DNA of 64,000 nucleotides from a virus. The notes under the pieces are model-generated. The model saw nothing but the letters and a program-made list of their open reading frames with translations. It searched no databases and was not told where the DNA came from. A program made the position numbers and the translations under genes. The stretch lies in the IMG/VR virus record IMGVR_UViG_3300020579_000006, positions 1 through 64,000 of that record; one strand, written 5' to 3'. Positions 7,365 through 15,418 of this stretch are shown piece after piece. Position 1 is the stretch's first letter; every line of letters begins with the position of its first letter.

Positions 7365-7623
7365 AAATTACTACCTGTCCAAACTCGTCACGCGAAATTG
7401 GCGAACTTATATTAATATGCAGAAGTGCGAGTTCAGACAGTATCTCTTTTCTTTCAGATTTAGTCATCCACGGACGCAAACCCGCCCTAATTTCTGACCG
7501 TTTTTGTCTTAACCACCGGTCAGCCGTGTTTTCGGCTTCTGTATTAGATGCTAGATTTATATAAATAAGTTCCGGTTGTCCGGAAAATGAACCTGCGTAT
7601 AATTCAAACTCGTACTTTACCAT
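7342..7623 (-). CDS. Hypothetical protein
   Basis: 93 residues; a strand-rich N-terminus (KYEFELYAGSF) then a helical, basic middle (ADRWLRQKRSEIRAGLRPWMTKSERKEILSEL). It overlaps the SprT-like gene by 7 nt. It contains a reversed copy of the 15-bp word (7578-7592). Function unknown. Confidence 0.6.
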   Translation of the reverse strand: MVKYEFELYAGSFSGQPELIYINLASNTEAENTADRWLRQKRSEIRAGLRPWMTKSERKEILSELALLHINISSPISRDEFGQVVIYDRRRTR

Positions 7624-7967
7624 AACTTTTTCATAGCTCCTTGCTTACAAAGTTTTAACATTCGGGCGTGAAATTTAGGTCCGTGAGAAGTTTTGTCGTT
7701 TGTGTGTTTCAAATCGAGGTGAACCATCTCGTGGAGTAGTACCTGTTTAGTAATCTTACTCGAAAAATTAAGTTCTTTAGCTATGTAAATTTTGTACACA
7801 TCTTTGTGTTTTTTGGGTTTACAGCCGCATCTATACGTCGATAAAACCCCTAAAGAATCTTCGCGGCGCAGTAACTTCTTGTCCCATTTCACCTTGGCCG
7901 TCGGTAGTTTATTCTTAAAGTACTTCTTATTGTAATAATCAAAGAACCACTCCAGTTTATTTCTCAT
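7617..7967 (-). CDS. SprT-like zinc metallopeptidase-fold protein
   Basis: 116 residues. WFFDYYNKKYFKNKLPTAKVKW (~7-28) is the usual SprT N-terminal region. LLHEMVHLDLKHT (~77-89) supplies the HExxH zinc and catalytic residues, and HGPKFHARM (~96-104) supplies the third ligand region. Cellular SprT/Spartan proteins remove DNA-protein crosslinks; phage forms are common but poorly studied. It is the first gene after the tRNA pair. Confidence 0.8.
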   Translation of the reverse strand: MRNKLEWFFDYYNKKYFKNKLPTAKVKWDKKLLRREDSLGVLSTYRCGCKPKKHKDVYKIYIAKELNFSSKITKQVLLHEMVHLDLKHTNDKTSHGPKFHARMLKLCKQGAMKKLW

Positions 7968-8071
7968 AAAATTAGTTCCGGTTTTGGCTGAATTTAAGGC
8001 TCTTGGGTAACTTTATCCTGAGCAGTTTTGTATTCAGCGCCAATGGTGTTACCCCTTACAAAACCGGAAAT

Positions 8072-8153
8072 TGGTAGCGGAGCATGGGAGTCGAACCCAT
8101 TATTGAAAGTTTATGAGACTTCCGTGATTTATTTGTCCGTTTCACTCGCCCGC
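8072..8153 (-). tRNA. tRNA with anticodon CAT (Met or Ile2)
   Basis: Minus-strand cloverleaf: anticodon stem GAAGT/ACTTT with loop CTCATAA (anticodon CAT), T-arm ATGGG-TTCGACT-CCCAT, D-arm GTGA/TCAC with a long loop, and an encoded CCA. The acceptor has about five pairs and two mismatches, so it is somewhat irregular. CAT could read AUG or, after lysidine modification, AUA. Confidence 0.7.
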
Positions 8154-8156
8154 AAC

Positions 8157-8245
8157 TGGTGGATAGGGTAGGATTTGAACCTACTACGTCGCTAGGACGG
8201 CCAGATTTACAGTCTGGTACGGCTCCCCGTCTCCGTCGCCTATCC
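8157..8245 (-). tRNA. tRNA-Tyr (anticodon GTA), CCA encoded
   Basis: Textbook class II tRNA: acceptor GGATAGG/CCTATCC, D-arm ACGG/CCGT, anticodon stem CCAGA/TCTGG with loop CTGTAAA, a long variable arm, T-arm GTAGG-TTCAAAT-CCTAC, then A and CCA. The long variable arm with GTA is typical of bacterial tRNA-Tyr. It is three bases from the CAT tRNA and just downstream of the integrase operon end. Confidence 0.93.
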
Positions 8246-8249
8246 AAAA

Positions 8250-8390
8250 TCAGGCTACGTCAATCGTGTCAATCATAGCCTCGATTTCTTCTCGCAAAGC
8301 CTGTAAATCTTCTAAAGTCTCTTGTGGCGAGTTTGCCACGTTATTAAAAACCGCTTTTATGGCTTCGAGTGCTTTTTCGTATTTATTCAT
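8250..8390 (-). CDS. Small helical protein
   Basis: 46 residues, beginning MNKYEKALEAIKAVFNNVAN and ending in an acidic helix (LQALREEIEAMIDTIDVA). The ATG overlaps the integrase TGA (ATGA). Short, amphipathic and highly charged; it could be an accessory or excision-type partner by position only. No family recognised. Confidence 0.6.
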   Translation of the reverse strand: MNKYEKALEAIKAVFNNVANSPQETLEDLQALREEIEAMIDTIDVA

Positions 8391-9277
8391 GCGAGTTCTC
8401 CTGCGATTTTCTCTATATATGGCCGGTCATAGTCTTTGCCGGTTTGAGCGTAAAGCCCGAAGGTTAGTCCAGGTAATCCGTGGCCTAATCTTGCGGCAGC
8501 TACAGTCTCCGGGATGCACAGATTAGCCATTATAGTAGAATTTCCCCGTCTGAAACTATGGAATCCTCCGACTGAGAGACCACTGTTCCGCATACAAGGA
8601 TGGAGAGCCGAAACCAATACGGAGTTAGCATGCAAAGAACTGCCTTTATTCGTTCTAAAAATGAAAGAGTCCCGAAGAATGTTTCCCTGTAAAACAGTTC
8701 TTTGTCTTCTGTGTACGGAGAAAGTGTCACAGAGCCTCCTGGATGTAGACAAACTGCGTATAGAGTTGCTGGTTTTAGGTTCTTGGGTTTTTCCACTGAA
8801 TAAACTCCTTTGAATTAACAACTTACGGTTTTCAAAATCAATATCCTGCCACTGTAACCCGAGTGCCTCGCCTATTCTCATTCCGGTTTCAGCAAGCAGA
8901 TAAAACAAAACTTTATACTGACCTTCGCTAATATCTACGAGTTTACGCATTTCAGCCGCCGTCAGCCAAGGTTGGGGTTTTTTTACGAGTTTTGGTAGCT
9001 CAGGGTCAGGTACGGCTTGAATTAATCCTTCTTTTCTTGCTCTATTTAGGACTAGCTTTACGGTTCCTACGTAGTTTTTAAGACCTTTTGGACTTAGAGT
9101 TTTAGCGAGTTCGCAAACGTGGCCCTGAAAACGAGATTCTGTCAAGTCTGAAAGTTCAGTTTCCGGAAAACTCGCATTTAACTTCCTGATATGACTGTTC
9201 ATAGTGACGATAGTGGCGGGTTTTTTGAGTTGTAGAATGCTTCCCCGCCACTTGTCGGTGTATTCAGATAACAGCAT
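8387..9277 (-). CDS. int: Tyrosine recombinase (integrase)
   Basis: 296 residues. There is an N-terminal SAM-like arm-binding region (~1-95), then the catalytic domain. Catalytic residues visible in order: R in ETGMRIGEALGLQW (~133), H and R in GFHSFRRGNS (~243-247), H in RLGHG (~267) and Y in FGLYAQTG (~276). All key residues are present, so it is probably active. It would integrate or excise the genome, or resolve multimers. Two tRNA genes lie directly downstream. It carries one copy of the 15-bp word (9154-9168), coding for PETEL. Confidence 0.88.
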   Translation of the reverse strand: MLLSEYTDKWRGSILQLKKPATIVTMNSHIRKLNASFPETELSDLTESRFQGHVCELAKTLSPKGLKNYVGTVKLVLNRARKEGLIQAVPDPELPKLVKKPQPWLTAAEMRKLVDISEGQYKVLFYLLAETGMRIGEALGLQWQDIDFENRKLLIQRSLFSGKTQEPKTSNSIRSLSTSRRLCDTFSVHRRQRTVLQGNILRDSFIFRTNKGSSLHANSVLVSALHPCMRNSGLSVGGFHSFRRGNSTIMANLCIPETVAAARLGHGLPGLTFGLYAQTGKDYDRPYIEKIAGELA

Positions 9278-9705
9278 TAGTAAACATCTGGGTTTGCGTA
9301 CTTTCTTACAAACTTTTCAGGGTCTGAAATAAGCAGGTCAATTTTTCTGACCGCCTGTTTTACTCCTGCTTTTCCTGTCCATTTAGTCTGATTATCAGCA
9401 GAAAAAAGTGCATCTCCCTGCTTCACAGTCAAACCAAGCAACTTTCGAGCTTTTCTCCCAAAATCTATGTTATAAGTTTTTTGGATAATTTTATCCCATT
9501 TTGACTTTGGTTCGGTCAAGAACACTGCCCAACCTGCAATACAACCCTGGGTACCGCAGGCAGGGGGAGCCGCACCCTCGAATCCATCTTCCTTAGTTGC
9601 TTTATTAGCCCACCAACCTTGATAGTACCTTTTGGGTTCTTCAAGCAAGTGCTTCTTGACACGATTTAGTAACTTTACGTTCAATTTAATTGTTGCTTTT
9701 GCCAT
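9277..9705 (-). CDS. Conserved hypothetical with a CGTQGCIAGWA motif
   Basis: 142 residues. The central APPACGTQGCIAGWAVF (~46-62) is a motif I recognise from a widespread uncharacterised phage and actinobacterial family. Flanking WW and basic stretches (YYQGWWANKATKED) are also characteristic. Its stop overlaps the integrase ATG by one base, so it is the upstream gene of that operon. Function unknown. Confidence 0.65.
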   Translation of the reverse strand: MAKATIKLNVKLLNRVKKHLLEEPKRYYQGWWANKATKEDGFEGAAPPACGTQGCIAGWAVFLTEPKSKWDKIIQKTYNIDFGRKARKLLGLTVKQGDALFSADNQTKWTGKAGVKQAVRKIDLLISDPEKFVRKYANPDVY

Positions 9706-9731
9706 ACTTCTCCTTTATTTCGAGTTTTTAG

Positions 9732-10094
9732 TTACAGAGCCGGTGTAATCTCGTTATTTGGGTTTTCTACCCACCAAGCTTGTTGGTACTTTTCTCCACT
9801 TAATTGACCGTCTTGGACAGCCAAGATTAAGGCGACTTCATCTAGCATTTTTGCAGCTATCGCAGAAACTAAATAATTAGGACCGTGTACATAAAAATAC
9901 AGCCCGTTAAAATTCCGGTTTTGAAACGCTTCGTCCAGTTCCCGGACTGTGTAAGGGTTTAACTTCCAGTTCGGAAAACTCGCACTTAAATAAAAGGCCA
10001 ATCTCTCAGCAGGGGTTTTCTGCTTAACAGCGACCACCTGTATTTCCACTAATTTCTGTTTTTCTTGGAGGTATTCTTGCCATGTTTGAGTCAC
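9732..10094 (-). CDS. Hypothetical protein
   Basis: 120 residues with a helical N-terminus (WQEYLQEKQKLVEIQVVAVK) and a C-terminal half rich in aromatics (NFNGLYFYVHGPNYL). The upstream gene's stop overlaps its ATG. No domain recognised. Confidence 0.6.
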   Translation of the reverse strand: MTQTWQEYLQEKQKLVEIQVVAVKQKTPAERLAFYLSASFPNWKLNPYTVRELDEAFQNRNFNGLYFYVHGPNYLVSAIAAKMLDEVALILAVQDGQLSGEKYQQAWWVENPNNEITPAL

Positions 10095-10375
10095 AGTTGA
10101 GCCTTCTGGGCGAGAGCGGCGATGCGTCTTCCTCTACAGCCGCAGTAACCAGCGACAAATGTCTCCCTGCGTGTCTCGCACCGTTCGTCGTGAATGTCCC
10201 TTTGCGCTTGCGCCAGCGCCGCTTGGGCTTGCTGCCGGGTCACGAAGTTAGCCAATTTCACGCATTTGTCGCACAAGCAATTGAATGGCATTCCTTCGAT
10301 GTCATCCAAATGATTGTTGAATTCTCGCGCTGCTTGGAGCGCCAGCGCCGCCGCCCGTACCTCTTCGCTTGGCAT
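10091..10375 (-). CDS. Alanine/arginine-rich protein with Cys pairs
   Basis: 94 residues from an ATG preceded by AGGAGGGAAAAG; the longer reading frame would overlap the polymerase gene. FNCLCDKCVKLANF and ERCETRRETFVAGYCGCRGRR carry CxCxxC and CGC clusters. Base composition is clearly more G+C-rich than either neighbour, suggesting a recent arrival. Function unknown. Confidence 0.6.
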   Translation of the reverse strand: MPSEEVRAAALALQAAREFNNHLDDIEGMPFNCLCDKCVKLANFVTRQQAQAALAQAQRDIHDERCETRRETFVAGYCGCRGRRIAALAQKAQL

Positions 10376-10385
10376 CTTTTCCCTC

Positions 10386-12533
10386 CTATGCTTTCTTATA
10401 AACTTGAGCCTCAAACCCCTCTGCTCCAAGTGGAAAATCCATTCCCCACGAAGGCGGAGTTTTCATGCACTCAACTAACTGTTTGATGCCCAACCCCGAG
10501 TTTTGGTCTACTTCGCAAACAATTTCATCATGGAAATGGCCGACAATCGTAAAGCCCGTGTTATCAGCTAGTTGCATACCGTTTACTAACACATCGCGGC
10601 TAATTGCCTGAACAATGTTTTCAGTCAGTTTGCCGCCGTACGTATAAACCGGTCCCCAATTTGCTTTCGTGTCGATTGCGCCGACACCATGCCCAATTCC
10701 ATCGTACATGATAGAAGTTTGTGTGTAAGTTCTACCTTTTTTACTCGTTTTTTCTGTTTCGACGAGTCGGGCATTAATATAGTGCAAGTGCCGACCAGAA
10801 GGGAGCAAAATCCGCAAAATGAACTCTCCGTTAGCTCGGCGTTTACGGTCAAAAACTACAGGGCCAACCGGAACCTGACCGCCTTGTTTTAAGACGGTTT
10901 TTGCTGCCCGTTCTAAATTAGACCATAGTCCATAGTCATAATCCGCTATTTTTGGCCGTTTCTGTCTGAAAACTTGTATGGCGTCTCTGGCGAGTTCATA
11001 AGGAAGTTCTACACCCATGTTGAGAGCATATCCCATTAGACCAGTCCACCTAAGGTCGCCATACTGATTTAATTTAAGTTCGCCCACTCCTAATTCATAC
11101 CCGGCTCCTAAAACAGCCGGTTTCGAGTTTTGGCGCATTTCAGCCGCTTCTTTGTCTTTGGCTTTGTGAATTCCGTCCACTATGGTAGTAATATTCCAGT
11201 ATGGAATTCCATAAAGTTCTGTAGCAAAGTCTAAATACGGGCATTTTCCTTCTTTAAAAACGTTTAAAGTAAGTTCGCAACCCGCTACCCATCCCAAACC
11301 CCGATTCTCAATCGCGTTTAAATCGGCAATTACGAGTTTCTTCCCAGGAGACGCTTGGAAGGCCGAACGCAGGCAACTGGTGGTCATCCCTATAACAGAG
11401 CTAAATTCGCTCTCTGCGGCCTTGTAATCGGCCTTAGCGATGATTTCTAGCGCCCGGTCGTACTTCTTTTCGACTTCTTTCATCGGGCGGGTTAAATTCT
11501 GGACTTGGACACCTGTTCCGCTCCACCTACCGGTTCTCGCGGCACCTAAGTATAAAAACTGATTTCTTAGTCGTCCGTCAGAACTAACGAAATTATGTAG
11601 TTTTTCTAGTTTCTGGTAAGATTGTTTAGCCGCTTCTTGGCGGATTTTCAGAACTTCTCTGCCTAATTCAGTCAGTTTTGAGGTTTCAGACGACTCGTTT
11701 AGTGCTGAAACCACAAATTCTTTTTTTATGCTTCCGAAGTCATAGCCCTGGGTTTTTGCCCAAGCTAGAAATTGTTCGTTTGAATTCGGGTTTTCTAAAC
11801 CCGTCTTCTCCTTAATTCTAGTTAAAAGCTCGTTTTTAGCGCGACTTGCCATCGAAAACATATTTTCAGCAAATTCTCTGGCGGTCGGTAGCCCGGTTTC
11901 ATTGATTTTCTGGTCTAAATACCAGATTTTTTGTTCACTTTCCGGAATTAATAGCGATTTCATCCGGTTGAATAAAACCCGTTCTGAAACCACGTCCTGT
12001 TTACAATACTCGCAAAAAGCATCCCAATCTCGCGGATTGGTGTTCCAGTCCCTAAAATATGGCTGACTAGTCCCGAATAAAGTTTGTTCACCCCCAAGGT
12101 GGGCTGGATAGCAGAACATATTTTTAAGGCGGGTGCCATTCTTGTCTTTAGCCTCATCGGGTGCTAACCCGAGAATAGCACCGACCTTATCCAACCCACC
12201 GGGCAAACTAAGATATCTAGCTTGTACTTGTATGTCAAACCAAAACTCGATTGGTATATCTATTTTTAAGACGTGTCTAAAAATGTTAATTTCGAACGGG
12301 CAGTTCCATGCGAGTTTTTTCGTTTGAGGGTCTATTAACGCTTCGGCCAGTTTAGCAGGTAATTTCGCGCTAAGATGTGGCTGCCAGAGTTCTACCGGTT
12401 CCTCGTCCAAAGCCCATCCTAGCATTAAAACCCGCGTTGATGGATGTTTGGCATAATTATCCAAGCCGACAGTCTCAAGGTCAACTTCACTAGCTGTCTC
12501 GAAGTCTAAATATAAATTAGTCAATATTACCAA
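10386..12533 (-). CDS. polA: Family A DNA polymerase with 3'-5' exonuclease domain
   Basis: 715 residues. An N-terminal DnaQ-like exonuclease has DFETAS (~10-15), NCPFEINIF and YCKQDVVSE. The polymerase domain has motif A VIADLNAIENRG (~395), motif B RQNSKPAVLGAGYELG (~475) and motif C VGHFHDEIVCEV (~660). This matches phage SPO2-type PolA without a 5' nuclease domain. It should be the replicative polymerase. The start is unclear: TTG 12533 is the longest, but the upstream stop is arranged as TAATA, so an AUA at 12527 or TTG at 12524 is possible. Confidence 0.92.
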   Translation of the reverse strand: MVILTNLYLDFETASEVDLETVGLDNYAKHPSTRVLMLGWALDEEPVELWQPHLSAKLPAKLAEALIDPQTKKLAWNCPFEINIFRHVLKIDIPIEFWFDIQVQARYLSLPGGLDKVGAILGLAPDEAKDKNGTRLKNMFCYPAHLGGEQTLFGTSQPYFRDWNTNPRDWDAFCEYCKQDVVSERVLFNRMKSLLIPESEQKIWYLDQKINETGLPTAREFAENMFSMASRAKNELLTRIKEKTGLENPNSNEQFLAWAKTQGYDFGSIKKEFVVSALNESSETSKLTELGREVLKIRQEAAKQSYQKLEKLHNFVSSDGRLRNQFLYLGAARTGRWSGTGVQVQNLTRPMKEVEKKYDRALEIIAKADYKAAESEFSSVIGMTTSCLRSAFQASPGKKLVIADLNAIENRGLGWVAGCELTLNVFKEGKCPYLDFATELYGIPYWNITTIVDGIHKAKDKEAAEMRQNSKPAVLGAGYELGVGELKLNQYGDLRWTGLMGYALNMGVELPYELARDAIQVFRQKRPKIADYDYGLWSNLERAAKTVLKQGGQVPVGPVVFDRKRRANGEFILRILLPSGRHLHYINARLVETEKTSKKGRTYTQTSIMYDGIGHGVGAIDTKANWGPVYTYGGKLTENIVQAISRDVLVNGMQLADNTGFTIVGHFHDEIVCEVDQNSGLGIKQLVECMKTPPSWGMDFPLGAEGFEAQVYKKA

Positions 12534-13174
12534 CCACTAAACATTTTATCAAATGGTACATAAACTTGCACTTGAGTCCGTATTTCATCTTTTGGCGGTC
12601 TTTCGTTTCCAATTGTTAACCTTACAAACGCTCGCCAACCGTCTTTAGTAGCAGGCATACCCCGGTGAAAGTCTGTAGAAGTAAACCTATACAGAGTTTC
12701 AGATTTTACTACTGTTTTTGGCAAACCCGAACTTTCTATTACTTTATCGTAATAGCCATAAACAGTTCCGGTTTCGGGAGGTAATCCGAGTTGGGTTTCT
12801 CCGCTTAAAAACTCGGTTAAACTTGAATCTCCATACAAAGTCATAAAATGCGTAGAAAGATGTTCATTCAAATTCTTAATATCTGGCTGTTCTCCGGTTG
12901 GTCTGTAAAAATCGTCAAGATGCCAGCCAGGAATACAAGGCCACCAACCTTTTTTCAACATTGCTATTTTTACATCCAAAGATTCGTATTTATGTGGTGG
13001 AAGCCATGTACTTTTTACACTGTCTACAAACTCCTGGAGAGTCGGAGCGTGTTCCAGTGCAAATGGAATCGAGGCTCTATAGAGCATTGGAATCGTTCTA
13101 ACTTGGTTTTGAGAAATTGGTGATAGCGGGTTCATTTCTTCAAAACTGCCACCAAACCATCTTAATTCAGACAT
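12527..13174 (-). CDS. Possible Fe(II)/2-oxoglutarate oxygenase-like protein
   Basis: 215 residues. PCIPGWHLDDFYRP (~79-92) gives an HxD pair, and TSTDFHRGMPATKDGWRAFVRLT (~169-191) gives a distal His followed by Arg. This is the HxD...H...R arrangement of the double-stranded beta-helix dioxygenases. It is a motif-level inference only; a cupin without activity is the alternative. Lying between the polymerase and an HTH gene, it could modify DNA or nucleotides. Confidence 0.5.
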   Translation of the reverse strand: MSELRWFGGSFEEMNPLSPISQNQVRTIPMLYRASIPFALEHAPTLQEFVDSVKSTWLPPHKYESLDVKIAMLKKGWWPCIPGWHLDDFYRPTGEQPDIKNLNEHLSTHFMTLYGDSSLTEFLSGETQLGLPPETGTVYGYYDKVIESSGLPKTVVKSETLYRFTSTDFHRGMPATKDGWRAFVRLTIGNERPPKDEIRTQVQVYVPFDKMFSGW

Positions 13175-13376
13175 AGCCTTCTACTCCGCTATCCAATAGT
13201 TGCTCTATCCGCTTTCCGGACAGAGGTTCTTTCGGGTTTAACAGCCGGTAAAGTTCGGCAGCCAAGTCCGGGTTTTTCTGCAAATAAACCCGTATTTTAA
13301 TCATGCCACTCCTAAAATCCCGTCTAGCTGACTGTTCGGTACATCCGAGTTTTTTAGCGATATCAACGAATTCCAT
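13167..13376 (-). CDS. Small helix-turn-helix DNA-binding protein
   Basis: 69 residues. The start EFVDIAKKLGCTEQSARRDF is a helix-turn-helix (IAKKLGCTEQSARR), similar to sigma region 4 or a small phage activator, with a basic second half (IKIRVYLQKNP). Its ribosome-binding site AGGAGACCA is immediately preceded by one copy of the 15-bp word (13386-13400), so that site could control this gene. Confidence 0.6.
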   Translation of the reverse strand: MEFVDIAKKLGCTEQSARRDFRSGMIKIRVYLQKNPDLAAELYRLLNPKEPLSGKRIEQLLDSGVEGYV

Positions 13377-13385
13377 TGGTCTCCT

Positions 13386-13400
13386 GTTCAGTTTCCGGAT
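13386..13400 (-). promoter_or_regulatory. 15-bp word upstream of the HTH gene
   Basis: Coding strand reads ATCCGGAAACTGAAC in the 43-bp spacer, ending directly before the AGGAG ribosome-binding site. Same orientation as transcription. Confidence 0.6.
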
Positions 13401-13419
13401 TTTAAAAACTCGAACTAAA

Positions 13420-13626
13420 CTACTTTCTCCTCCAAGGCTGTCTGTTATTAATCGGTCGGTAATTTTGACGATAGCGGGGGAACCTTTCGCGGATTCTTTG
13501 CCACAACTCGTCGTCGTCCAACCCGAAAATCCGTTCTATGACCGATTCAGTTCTTCCGCTATCCCGGTTACGCTGGATTATATTAAAAATTGCTTCGAGC
13601 GTGCCGCCTACTTTACGGATAATCAC
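13420..13626 (-). CDS. Small basic protein
   Basis: 68 residues from a GTG at 13626 with GGAGGGG just upstream, overlapping the previous gene's stop (GTGA). VIIRKVGGTLEAIFNIIQRN and FGLDDDELWQRIRERFPRYR suggest a helical nucleic-acid-binding type. The longer frame (to 13713) is rejected for lack of a start signal. Function unknown. Confidence 0.55.
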   Translation of the reverse strand: MIIRKVGGTLEAIFNIIQRNRDSGRTESVIERIFGLDDDELWQRIRERFPRYRQNYRPINNRQPWRRK

Positions 13627-13784
13627 TTCCCCTCCAAAACATCTTGAGCGAATTTTATGGCTTTTTCCGCGTTTTGCGTTAACCCGAATTGGACTGCATA
13701 AGGAAGCAGCCATCTAACAGCTTTTTCGAGTTTTATTATGCGGTCGGTTTGGGTGTCCGGTTTCCGGACTTCTATGACGGTCAT
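13623..13784 (-). CDS. Small hypothetical protein
   Basis: 53 residues, MTVIEVRKPDTQTDRIIKLE at the start and a helical end (NAEKAIKFAQDVLEGK). The ATG overlaps the metallophosphoesterase stop (ATGA). The VRKPD segment is encoded by a symmetric copy of the 15-bp word (13755-13769). Confidence 0.55.
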   Translation of the reverse strand: MTVIEVRKPDTQTDRIIKLEKAVRWLLPYAVQFGLTQNAEKAIKFAQDVLEGK

Positions 13785-14410
13785 GGTTTTGGTCCTCTAC
13801 TTTGATACCGGTCTGGGTGCGAAATAAATTTCTGAAACTCGACCGGCATGTAATTAGTGTACTCAAGTGCAAACAGTCGTTGCCAAGGTTTTTTGAGCTT
13901 CGTAGGTTTGACTTTTATATTAATAGGACACTCGCGTTCGTGTTCGTCTCTTCCTAGCAAGTGCGGAATAGAACTACAGGTACAGATAAATTCTTTCTGG
14001 TTTTCAGCTACAAACCCGTCCCAAATGTTATGTAAATGACCGTGTAAATTTAGCTCGCAACCGTCAGCCAAGGAAGTGGACGGTTCGCGGGTAATCCAAC
14101 AATTTCTGAATTTCAGACCATCACAGGCGAAGTCAAACCCACCTTGGTCCATCCACCAAGAATTAGATTTAGCCCGGTCGTGGTTGCCGCGTATTAATAT
14201 CTTTCTTCCCGGCCACATTTTAACCATCCAAAGCCAATCTTCGGGTTTTGCGATTCCTACATCACCCATATGAATTAATGTAGTATCATCTCGAAGCGTG
14301 TTCATGCAGTTTTTATGTTTTTCTAATTCCGTAAAATTTGACGGTCTCTGGCAGTAAGTTTTCATTTTCTCGTGTTTCAGGTGAGAATCTGCCATTAAAT
14401 AAAAATCCAT
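13781..14410 (-). CDS. Calcineurin-like metallophosphoesterase
   Basis: About 209 residues. Motifs in order: MADSHLKHEKM (D-x-H), IHMGDVG (GD), ILIRGNHDR (GNHD) and LNLHGHLHNI (GHxH). These bind a di-metal centre in phosphoesterases such as those acting on cyclic nucleotides, nucleic acid ends or proteins. I chose ATG 14410 because GAGGG precedes it; an upstream in-frame ATG at 14461 adds 17 residues. With the two RNA ligases it could process RNA ends (inference only). Confidence 0.8.
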   Translation of the reverse strand: MDFYLMADSHLKHEKMKTYCQRPSNFTELEKHKNCMNTLRDDTTLIHMGDVGIAKPEDWLWMVKMWPGRKILIRGNHDRAKSNSWWMDQGGFDFACDGLKFRNCWITREPSTSLADGCELNLHGHLHNIWDGFVAENQKEFICTCSSIPHLLGRDEHERECPINIKVKPTKLKKPWQRLFALEYTNYMPVEFQKFISHPDRYQSRGPKP

Positions 14411-14445
14411 TTTTCCCTCTTCGATGTAACCGTCATACCAATCTT

Positions 14446-14763
14446 TTATTCGATGTTCCAAGTGTGTCCGTCTCTACAACTCAATTTCTTAGAACCACAT
14501 TGTGGGCATTGAGGTACTTTCTGAATTCTTCGAATTGCTTCTTCTACAGGTCCGGGTTTCAGATATTCAGATTGTTTTGAGTCTATAGCGTCTGCAATCG
14601 CTCTTAATAATCCAGAAGCTCCGTTAGAACGAAGATGCTCATCTATTTTGCCTGCCCAAATTTGTTGATGGTTTACTCCAACCCAAACATCATATTTAGC
14701 AAACCCTTTTTCATCTGAAAGTTTGCCGTCTCCCGCGATATTTCCGGCGGTCAGTATTAGCAT
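14446..14763 (-). CDS. Protein with C-terminal zinc ribbon
   Basis: 105 residues from ATG 14763 (GGAGGAATA upstream, overlapping the preceding stop). The N-terminal MLILTAGNIAGDGKLSDEKG and YDVWVGVNHQQIWAG suggest a small beta domain. The C-terminus has CPQCGSKKLSC, one knuckle plus a further Cys. Function unknown. Confidence 0.6.
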   Translation of the reverse strand: MLILTAGNIAGDGKLSDEKGFAKYDVWVGVNHQQIWAGKIDEHLRSNGASGLLRAIADAIDSKQSEYLKPGPVEEAIRRIQKVPQCPQCGSKKLSCRDGHTWNIE

Positions 14764-14945
14764 TATTCCTCCGAATGTGGACAAAAACCCGCATCTAAAC
14801 ATCTTTCCTGACAGTCATGGTCACGGCGGCAGTTACCTGTACAGTTTCCGGACTTTTTGTTAATATCTGCTGCTCCAATTATAATCATTAAACCCACCAC
14901 AATTATGGCGAAAATTCCGAATAGAACCCGTTCTTTTAGTGTCAC
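14763..14945 (-). CDS. Small membrane-anchored Cys-rich protein
   Basis: 60 residues: an N-terminal helix FGIFAIIVVGLMIIIGAA (~9-26), then a Cys-rich tail (NCTGNCRRDHDCQERCLDAGFC, six Cys) suited to disulfides outside the cytoplasm. It starts at GTG 14945, overlapping the sigma-factor stop. Contains a 15-bp word variant (14839-14853). Function unknown. Confidence 0.6.
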   Translation of the reverse strand: MTLKERVLFGIFAIIVVGLMIIIGAADINKKSGNCTGNCRRDHDCQERCLDAGFCPHSEE

Positions 14946-15418
14946 AAAACCTCCTGAAACCTGTCTTTAAGATTGTGGATACCCCTGAACCGGTTGGCTT
15001 TTCTGCTTCCCCGGTTTTCAGAACCGATAGACTCGCCAATAGTCCACAAAAGGACTTCTTTTCTCTGTTTAGGTGCGAGTTTTAAGATTAAATTAACCGC
15101 TTTTTGCTTAATTTCTTTTCTGAAAGCGAGTTTTTCAGGATTAAACTCGAATTTCTGAATGTTCTGAATTTCTTCTATTGGCAATAAAAGTCGAGTTTTC
15201 TGCTTTCTTAAAAACATTAGAGCTTGATTTTCAGCAATCTTGTAAAACCACGTAGAAAACCGGGACTTACCCTCGAATTTATAGAGCTTTCTCCACGCCT
15301 GCAAACTCGCATTTTGTAAAACATCTTCTACATCGTTGGGAAACCCCGAAAGAATATTCCTTACTTTTGGTCGCGCTATTTCAATCGCAGTTTTTATCTC
15401 GTCTTCGAAGTTAATCAA
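14942..15418 (-). CDS. ECF-type RNA polymerase sigma factor
   Basis: 158 residues. Region 2 is NDVEDVLQNASLQAWRKLYKFEGKSRFSTWFYKIAENQALMFLRKQK (~28-74). Region 4 is LAPKQRKEVLLWTIGESIGSENRGSRKANRFRGIHNLKDRF (~113-153), with the usual HTH spacing although its SVxxR segment is altered. It may redirect host RNA polymerase to phage promoters. Its position in the minus arm fits an early or middle regulator. Confidence 0.82.
   Translation of the reverse strand: MINFEDEIKTAIEIARPKVRNILSGFPNDVEDVLQNASLQAWRKLYKFEGKSRFSTWFYKIAENQALMFLRKQKTRLLLPIEEIQNIQKFEFNPEKLAFRKEIKQKAVNLILKLAPKQRKEVLLWTIGESIGSENRGSRKANRFRGIHNLKDRFQEVL

Noticed and set aside
8266-8526. Plus-strand ORF across the integrase end
   Set aside because: Shadow of the integrase and the small gene that overlaps it; no start signal.
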